The notes beneath the pieces are model-generated. The model made no database searches and was not told the origin of the DNA. It saw only the letters and a list, made by a program, of their open reading frames with translations. A program made the position numbers and the translations under genes. From Saprospira grandis DSM 2844 (GTDB lineage Bacteria > Bacteroidota > Bacteroidia > Chitinophagales > Saprospiraceae), in assembly GCA_945888475.1 (NCBI GenBank), contig CAMDAB010000003.1, positions 1 to 64,000 of the forward strand: a stretch of 64,000 nucleotides of DNA, written 5' to 3'. How positions within the stretch are numbered: position 1 is the first letter of the stretch; every line of letters begins with the position of its first letter. Below, one piece after another: positions 59,436 through 64,000 of the stretch.

Positions 59436-60691
59436 AAATTTCACTACTGCTGAACATAGCTTTTTCTTTGTTATTTTCCAGAAAAAAACAGACACTTGTT
59501 GCAGCAGTGGGTGTGCTTTTTGGTATTGCTGCCTTTATAACCCTACTGGGTTTTATGAACGGGCTCAATGATCTGCTAGATGGAATGGTTCTTAACCGTA
59601 CGCCACACATCAGGCTCTATAATGATCTCAAGGCAACTGAACGCCAGCCGCTTGAAATGGCATTTCCCGACACAAATACCAGTCATTTTATACGTTCTGT
59701 AAAACCGGGTTCGGGTGATTTGAAAATTTATAACAATGAAGCAATCGTATCGGCCTTGAAACAAGATAAAAGAGTGATAGGTGTAGCGCCAAAAGTTTCT
59801 ACGCAGGTTTTCTACAATGTTGGCAGTATTGATATTGCAGGTGTTATAAATGGGGTAGAGGTTGCCGAGGAAATGCGACTCTACCGATTTGCCGATTATG
59901 TAAGCGGTGGCAATCCCATTGATATTTCGCTGGTTCCAAACAGTATTATTTTGGGTAAACTTGCAGCCGAAAAAATGATGGCGGAACTAGGTGATGTAAT
60001 TCAGGTAACTACAGCCTCAGGTGAAAGATCAACACTGAAAGTCGTTGGATTTTTTCAGTCAGGCATCCAGGATTTCGATAAAGTACAAAGTTTTGCATCC
60101 ATTGCAACAACCCAAAAACTACTTGGCAAAGAAAGTAGTTTTATCACAGATCTTCAGGTAAATTTGAACGATATAGCACTAGCGCCCTCGTTGGCAATTG
60201 AATATTCCCGTATTTTCGGCCTTGATGCCCTTGATATTCAAACCGCAAATTCACAATTCGAAACAGGTTCAAGGGTACGTTCCATCATTTCATATGCAGT
60301 AGGCATTACTTTGCTAATAGTTGCGGGATTTGGAATTTATAATATTCTGAATATGATGATTTATGAAAAAATGGATACCATTGCAATATTAAAGGCAACT
60401 GGATTTTCTGGTGCCGATGTTAGATTTATTTTTATTTCCATAGCAATGCTGATTGGTTTAGCCGGTTCTTTATCTGGCCTTATCTGCGGCTATTTATTAT
60501 CGTCACTAATAGATCAAATTCCGTTTAATACAGCTGCTTTGCCAACTGTAAAAACTTATCCGGTCAATTATGATTTGAAATATTATGTCATTGGTGCCTT
60601 ATTCGGTTTCCTGACATCCTATTTTGCCGGATATTTTCCATCGAGAAAAGCCAGCAAAGTAGATGCTGTTGTAATTATAAGAGGCAAATGA
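59432..60691 (+). CDS. FtsX/MacB-type ABC permease
   Basis: A 419-residue permease with the four-helix MacB/LolC topology: helix 1 at about 18-42, a large periplasmic domain (about 43-280) and three C-terminal helices (about 287-310, 330-358, 385-408). VAAVGVLFGIAAFITLLGFMNG opens it, and the C-terminal FtsX domain contains KMDTIAILKATGFSG, the coupling loop. Such permeases, separate from their ATPase, are found in DevC/LolC systems. It likely exports a lipid or hydrophobic molecule with the adaptor. Confidence 0.92.
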   Translation: MKISLLLNIAFSLLFSRKKQTLVAAVGVLFGIAAFITLLGFMNGLNDLLDGMVLNRTPHIRLYNDLKATERQPLEMAFPDTNTSHFIRSVKPGSGDLKIYNNEAIVSALKQDKRVIGVAPKVSTQVFYNVGSIDIAGVINGVEVAEEMRLYRFADYVSGGNPIDISLVPNSIILGKLAAEKMMAELGDVIQVTTASGERSTLKVVGFFQSGIQDFDKVQSFASIATTQKLLGKESSFITDLQVNLNDIALAPSLAIEYSRIFGLDALDIQTANSQFETGSRVRSIISYAVGITLLIVAGFGIYNILNMMIYEKMDTIAILKATGFSGADVRFIFISIAMLIGLAGSLSGLICGYLLSSLIDQIPFNTAALPTVKTYPVNYDLKYYVIGALFGFLTSYFAGYFPSRKASKVDAVVIIRGK

Positions 60692-60692
60692 G

Positions 60693-61364
60693 ATGAAAAT
60701 AGTACTGGAAACAAGGTCGATACAAAAGTATTTTTACAGCCCCCAAAAATTTCAGGTGCTGGATGATATCAATATCAAAATTCAGCAGGGGGAATTTGTT
60801 TCCATTTCCGGTAAGTCGGGCTGTGGAAAATCGACTCTGCTTTATGTGTTATCTACTATGGACCTTGATTATGAAGGAGAATTGTTTATTGACGGAACCA
60901 CAATGAAAGCTAAAACCGAAAATCAGTTGGCGATAGTTAGAAATGAAAAAATAGGTTTTGTTTTTCAGTTTCATTATTTGCTGAACGAATTCACCGTGTT
61001 GAAGAATGTGATGTTGCCTGCACTCAAGTTGGGCAAATTTACAAAAAAGGAAATCGAACATCGGGCTTATGAAAAACTGAAAGCGCTGGGTATCGAAGAT
61101 CAGGCACTTAAAAAAGCCAATTTATTGTCGGGCGGACAAAAACAACGTGTAGCAATTGCCAGAGCACTCATAAACGACCCACTGATAATCATGGGTGACG
61201 AACCAACCGGTAATCTCGATAAAAAGAATAGTCAGATGGTTTTTGAAATATTTCAGAAACTAGCTCAAGATTTTGGACAGACGATGCTGGTTGTAACACA
61301 TGATCCCGAATTTGCAGCAGGTTGCAACAGAATCATAGAAATGGCCGACGGAAAGATTGTATAG
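60693..61364 (+). CDS. LolD/MacB-type ABC ATPase
   Basis: A 223-residue ATPase. Walker A is GKSGCGKST (40-48), Q-loop [10 protein letters not shown], signature [16 protein letters not shown], Walker [14 protein letters not shown], and H-loop VVTHDPE. The [10 protein letters not shown] form is typical of LolD/MacB. One base separates it from the permease gene. It completes the hydroxylase-adaptor-permease-ATPase unit. The downstream ubiX gene is convergent with a 4-base gap. Confidence 0.95.
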   Translation: MKIVLETRSIQKYFYSPQKFQVLDDINIKIQQGEFVSISGKSGCGKSTLLYVLSTMDLDYEGELFIDGTTMKAKTENQLAIVRNEKIGFVFQFHYLLNEFTVLKNVMLPALKLGKFTKKEIEHRAYEKLKALGIEDQALKKANLLSGGQKQRVAIARALINDPLIIMGDEPTGNLDKKNSQMVFEIFQKLAQDFGQTMLVVTHDPEFAAGCNRIIEMADGKIV

Positions 61365-61368
61365 TTAA

Positions 61369-61935
61369 TTATTCTTCTTTTTCACTCCAGCGATAGCTCT
61401 TCAAGTCAAAACCTGAAAGGTCTAAAACCCTATCCACAACTGTTGCTGCAAGTTCCTCAAAGCTATTGGGTTTAGAATAAAAAGATGGGGTCGCCGGACA
61501 AATTACTGCACCCGCTTCAGTCAACAATTTCATATTGTTAATGTGTATGAGACTGTAAGGCGTATCTCGCAACACAAGAATCAGTTTTCTTCGTTCTTTC
61601 AGGATCACATCGGCTGCGCGGGTAGGCAAATCATCTGAAATGCCGGCAGCTATACGACCCATAAGCCCCATTGAGCAAGGGCAAACAATCATAGTGTCGA
61701 ATTTTGCAGAACCAGAGGCGAATGGCGCCATAAAATTCTTTTTATCATAAAAACTGAATGGATAATTCAAATAATCTTCATTACCTAATTCATATTTCCA
61801 ATTGAATTTTGCATTGTCGCTCATCACTACAGCAACTTCTTTCCATTGCGTTTTTAATTCCAATAATTTGTCCATCAATACCTTAGCATAGATGGCACCG
61901 CTTGAGCCTCCAACAGATAAGACAATCTTTTTCAT
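61369..61935 (-). CDS. ubiX: Flavin prenyltransferase UbiX
   Basis: A 188-residue enzyme that attaches a dimethylallyl group to FMN to make the prenyl-FMN cofactor of UbiD-type decarboxylases. Motifs: VGGSSGAIYAKVLMD (9-21 region), IVCPCSMGLMGRIAAGISDDLPTRAADV, LVLRDTPYSLIHINNMKLLTEAGAVICPA and FYSKPNSFEEL. It is used in quinone or aromatic-acid metabolism; a UbiD partner is not in the window. Normal length. Confidence 0.93.
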   Translation of the reverse strand: MKKIVLSVGGSSGAIYAKVLMDKLLELKTQWKEVAVVMSDNAKFNWKYELGNEDYLNYPFSFYDKKNFMAPFASGSAKFDTMIVCPCSMGLMGRIAAGISDDLPTRAADVILKERRKLILVLRDTPYSLIHINNMKLLTEAGAVICPATPSFYSKPNSFEELAATVVDRVLDLSGFDLKSYRWSEKEE

Positions 61936-62067
61936 AAGCTATTGTGTTTTGGTATTGATTTTGGTAATTGAAACAAAGTCTGAACTTGTTAAAATAAACA
62001 CAATATTTTCAAAGCAGTTGTAAACTAAAGCGATTCTTTGCATTTTTGTGTTACAAAATTGGAAAAT

Positions 62068-62658
62068 ATGAACAGAATTATTCCCATCGCCGCTTTTCTA
62101 ATGCTCATTTCATTGACCGCTGCCTATACTTTTGGCACTTATCCAAAAGTTAAAATGCCGGATCCGATAGAAAATTCCACAGTAGGCTGGATGACATGGG
62201 AACAGGCTGTGGCTCGCCTCGAAGCAGACAAGGCAGCTGGTTTGAAAGGTAAAAAATTCTTTGTCGATGTATATACCGACTGGTGCGGTTGGTGTATAAA
62301 AATGGATAAAGAAACTTTTGAACAGCCCAAAATAGCTCAATATCTTAATCAAAATTTTTACCCGGTGAAACTCAATGCCGAACAAAGAGCGGATATACTT
62401 TTCGGAGGAAATATTTTCAAATTTATTGCTCAGGGAAACAGAGGTTATCATGAGCTCGCAGCTGCACTGCTCGATAATAAAATGAGTTATCCAACAGTTG
62501 TTTTTTTGAATGAAAAGGTTGAACTGATGCAAAGAATACCCGGTTATCTCGATGTCCCAACCTTTGACTGCATTATGCATTATCTGGCTGAGGAACATTA
62601 TACAAATACACCTTGGGAAACTTATCAGACGGCATTTAAGAAAAATTATAAGCCCTGA
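62068..62658 (+). CDS. Secreted thioredoxin-fold protein
   Basis: The ATG at 62068 (MNRIIPIAAFLMLISLTAAYTFG) gives a signal peptide and 196 residues; a start at 62038 would mask it. The active site is DWCGWC in the sequence FFVDVYTDWCGWCIKMDKETF, and the cis-Pro is in SYPTVVFLN. It resembles the thioredoxin_7/DUF255-like periplasmic family and may reduce or isomerise disulfides of envelope proteins. Its end is 12 bases from the converging pdxJ. Confidence 0.88.
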   Translation: MNRIIPIAAFLMLISLTAAYTFGTYPKVKMPDPIENSTVGWMTWEQAVARLEADKAAGLKGKKFFVDVYTDWCGWCIKMDKETFEQPKIAQYLNQNFYPVKLNAEQRADILFGGNIFKFIAQGNRGYHELAAALLDNKMSYPTVVFLNEKVELMQRIPGYLDVPTFDCIMHYLAEEHYTNTPWETYQTAFKKNYKP

Positions 62659-62670
62659 TACAAATTTTTC

Positions 62671-63384
62671 CTATTTCAAACAGTTTTTGTACATCTGTAC
62701 AGTATTGTGCAGGCCGTAATAAATCGCATCTACAATAAGGGCATGTCCAATGGATACCTCCGAAAGTGAAGGAACATGCTGTTTAAAATATTTAAGATTA
62801 TAGAGATTTAAGTCGTGTCCGGCATTGATTCCAATACCTATTTCATCTGCAATTTTTGCTGCAAAAACATAGTCTTTAATTGCCAATTCCGGATTTGTAG
62901 TAAAGTATTTGGCGTATGGACCAGTGTAAAATTCTATTCGATCTGCACCAAGACGCTTTGCCCCTTCAACCATTTTTGGGTCGGAATTAACAAAAATAGA
63001 GGTTCTGATTCCTTTTTCACTGAGTTCAGCACAAACATCCTTCAAAAAGGAAAAGTGTGTTACTGTATCCCAACCATTATCTGAAGTAAGTGCCTGTTCA
63101 GCATCGGGCACCAAAGTACACTGATGTGGACAATTTTCAAGTACTAGTTTCATGAATTCGGGCGTTGGGTTTCCCTCTACATTAAACTCCGTTTTAACAA
63201 TTTCCTTCAACTGCGGAATATCATCGAATCTGACATGGCGCTGATCGGGCCTTGGGTGTACTGTAATGCCATCAGCACCAAAAATTTCGCAGTCTTTTGC
63301 TAGCTCCAGCAGATTTGGAAAATTTGCACCTCTCGAGTTTCTGATTAGGGCTATTTTATTAATGTTTACACTCAGGTTTGTCAT
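62671..63384 (-). CDS. pdxJ: Pyridoxine 5'-phosphate synthase
   Basis: A 237-residue TIM-barrel enzyme that makes pyridoxine 5'-phosphate from 1-deoxyxylulose phosphate and an aminoacetone phosphate in the DXP-dependent vitamin B6 pathway. NINKIALIRNSRG, GITVHPRPDQRHV, FNVEGNPTPEF, CTLVPD, GADRIEFYTGPYA, GINAGHDLN and EVSIGHALIVDAI are all present at the expected spacing. Normal length. Confidence 0.96.
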   Translation of the reverse strand: MTNLSVNINKIALIRNSRGANFPNLLELAKDCEIFGADGITVHPRPDQRHVRFDDIPQLKEIVKTEFNVEGNPTPEFMKLVLENCPHQCTLVPDAEQALTSDNGWDTVTHFSFLKDVCAELSEKGIRTSIFVNSDPKMVEGAKRLGADRIEFYTGPYAKYFTTNPELAIKDYVFAAKIADEIGIGINAGHDLNLYNLKYFKQHVPSLSEVSIGHALIVDAIYYGLHNTVQMYKNCLK

Positions 63385-63464
63385 TGCTTAATTGCTTTAG
63401 AAGATAAAAACTGCAATTTTATGCTATGGTGACTAAGGTCAGCTTATTTACAATGCGAAGATAG

Positions 63465-63472
63465 TACTTTTG
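63465..63472 (+). promoter_or_regulatory. Candidate promoter of the mlaE gene (TACTTTTG)
   Basis: TACTTTTG (TAnnTTTG) lies 57 bases before the ATG at 63529. A good -33 is not seen. Confidence 0.4.
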
Positions 63473-63528
63473 TTCAGAAAGCCGGATGATACTGGTCATT
63501 ATGTAGAATTTAAAGGATAATTGAAGTG

Positions 63529-64000
63529 ATGATAATAAGTAAACCCATAAAAGATTTTTTAGAGGAGGCAGGAGCGCTTTCAATTTTTACAGGCCGTTTT
63601 TTTAGAGAATTATTTAGGCCAAGGTTTGAATTCAATGAAATGCTCCGGCAATGTTATTTTATAGGTGTTAAATCCTTACCGTTGGTTTTGGCCACAGCTT
63701 TTATAATGGGCATGGTGTTGACCATTCAGTCGAGACCCACCCTGGTAAGTTTTGGCGCTGAATCGAGATTGCCACAAATGGTTGCCGTCTCCTTGGTACG
63801 TGAAATTGCGCCCGTTATTACAGCGCTCATCTGTGCCGGCAAAATTGGTTCGGGAATCGGTGCCGAACTTGGTTCGATGAAGGTAACTGAGCAGATTGAT
63901 GCGATGGAAGTATCGGGTACCAATCCGTATAAATATCTTGTGGTTACAAGGGTGCTGGCCACTACGCTCATGTTGCCACTATTGGCTTTGGTAGGCGATG
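63529..64000 (+). CDS. mlaE: MlaE-type phospholipid transport permease (partial)
   Basis: The open frame starts at ATG 63529 and runs past the window end (157 codons seen). The product reads through a short cytoplasmic start, FRPRFEFNEMLRQCYFIG, a hydrophobic segment SLPLVLATAFIMGMVLTIQS, then VREIAPVITALICAGKIGSGIGAELGSMKVTEQIDAMEV, the signature of MlaE/YrbE permeases of the Mla/Mce lipid transporter. It should form a lipid channel in the inner membrane with MlaF and MlaD. Partner genes would lie beyond the window. Confidence 0.92.
   Translation, partial: MIISKPIKDFLEEAGALSIFTGRFFRELFRPRFEFNEMLRQCYFIGVKSLPLVLATAFIMGMVLTIQSRPTLVSFGAESRLPQMVAVSLVREIAPVITALICAGKIGSGIGAELGSMKVTEQIDAMEVSGTNPYKYLVVTRVLATTLMLPLLALVGD

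Noticed and set aside
63726-63971. 81-codon minus-strand frame at the window end
   Set aside because: It is the reverse shadow of the mlaE coding sequence, whose translation is clearly conserved.

Overview
The window comes from an AT-rich (roughly 38-40% GC by eye) chromosome of a Bacteroidota bacterium. The evidence is the presence of type IX secretion (T9SS) C-terminal sorting domains of both type A and type B, SprB-repeat adhesins, a SusC/TonB-style receptor with a carboxypeptidase-regulatory domain, lipoproteins with Bacteroidota-style lipoboxes, and promoter elements matching the TTTG / TAnnTTTG consensus of this phylum instead of the -35/-10 type. No phage, integrase, transposase or CRISPR array was seen.

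Layout. 1-10.1 kb: start of a secreted-protein gene, an orphan DUF5682 gene, hemB overlapping an iron/cobalamin-type ABC ATPase, surE with a small membrane protein, a DUF1826-like gene, a secreted protein of unknown role, bifunctional ftcD. 10.1-19.5 kb: a lipoprotein prolyl oligopeptidase, SH3-type and M15-peptidase envelope proteins, ung, two identical tRNA-Val(TAC) genes with promoter and terminator, and a two-gene unit of an alpha/beta hydrolase lipoprotein and a TonB-dependent receptor. 19.5-31.1 kb: the most striking accessory region, two cassettes each made of a small secreted charged protein followed by a giant SprB-repeat T9SS type B adhesin (1563 and 2006 aa). The larger one contains a recent 675-bp tandem duplication. 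31.3-33.6 kb: NatA/NatB-type ABC exporter. 33.6-34.2 kb: a spacer made of nested short repeats. 34.2-41.3 kb: acyltransferase, hydrolase, SixA-like phosphatase and two tandem choice-of-anchor B T9SS type A proteins. 41.4-49.9 kb: housekeeping genes (amino acid permease, recD2, asnS, rpoN, a Fur-family regulator). 49.97-53.6 kb: an overlapping cluster of isoaspartyl peptidase, membrane-anchored MutS-like ATPase and a secreted triple-repeat protein. 53.7-55.4 kb: a decayed NucS-like nuclease gene beside an AAA ATPase with a C-terminal nuclease-like motif. 56-64 kb: ilvE, then a fatty-acid-hydroxylase-like gene followed by a complete tripartite-type ABC exporter (lipoprotein adaptor, FtsX-type permease, LolD-type ATPase), ubiX, a secreted thioredoxin-like protein, pdxJ and the start of mlaE.

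Two themes stand out. First, the cell surface: adhesins, envelope lipoproteins, lipid transport (mlaE, acyltransferase, hydroxylase plus exporter) make up much of the window. Second, dispersed palindromic and hairpin repeats are concentrated in spacers between convergent genes (2.5, 10.1, 33.6 and 45.6 kb), suggesting a 3'-end or termination-related niche. No complete undescribed defence system was recognised; the best candidates for something new are the paired small-protein/adhesin cassettes and the peptidase-MutS-lipocalin-like cluster. All function calls are from reading motifs by eye, without database searches.
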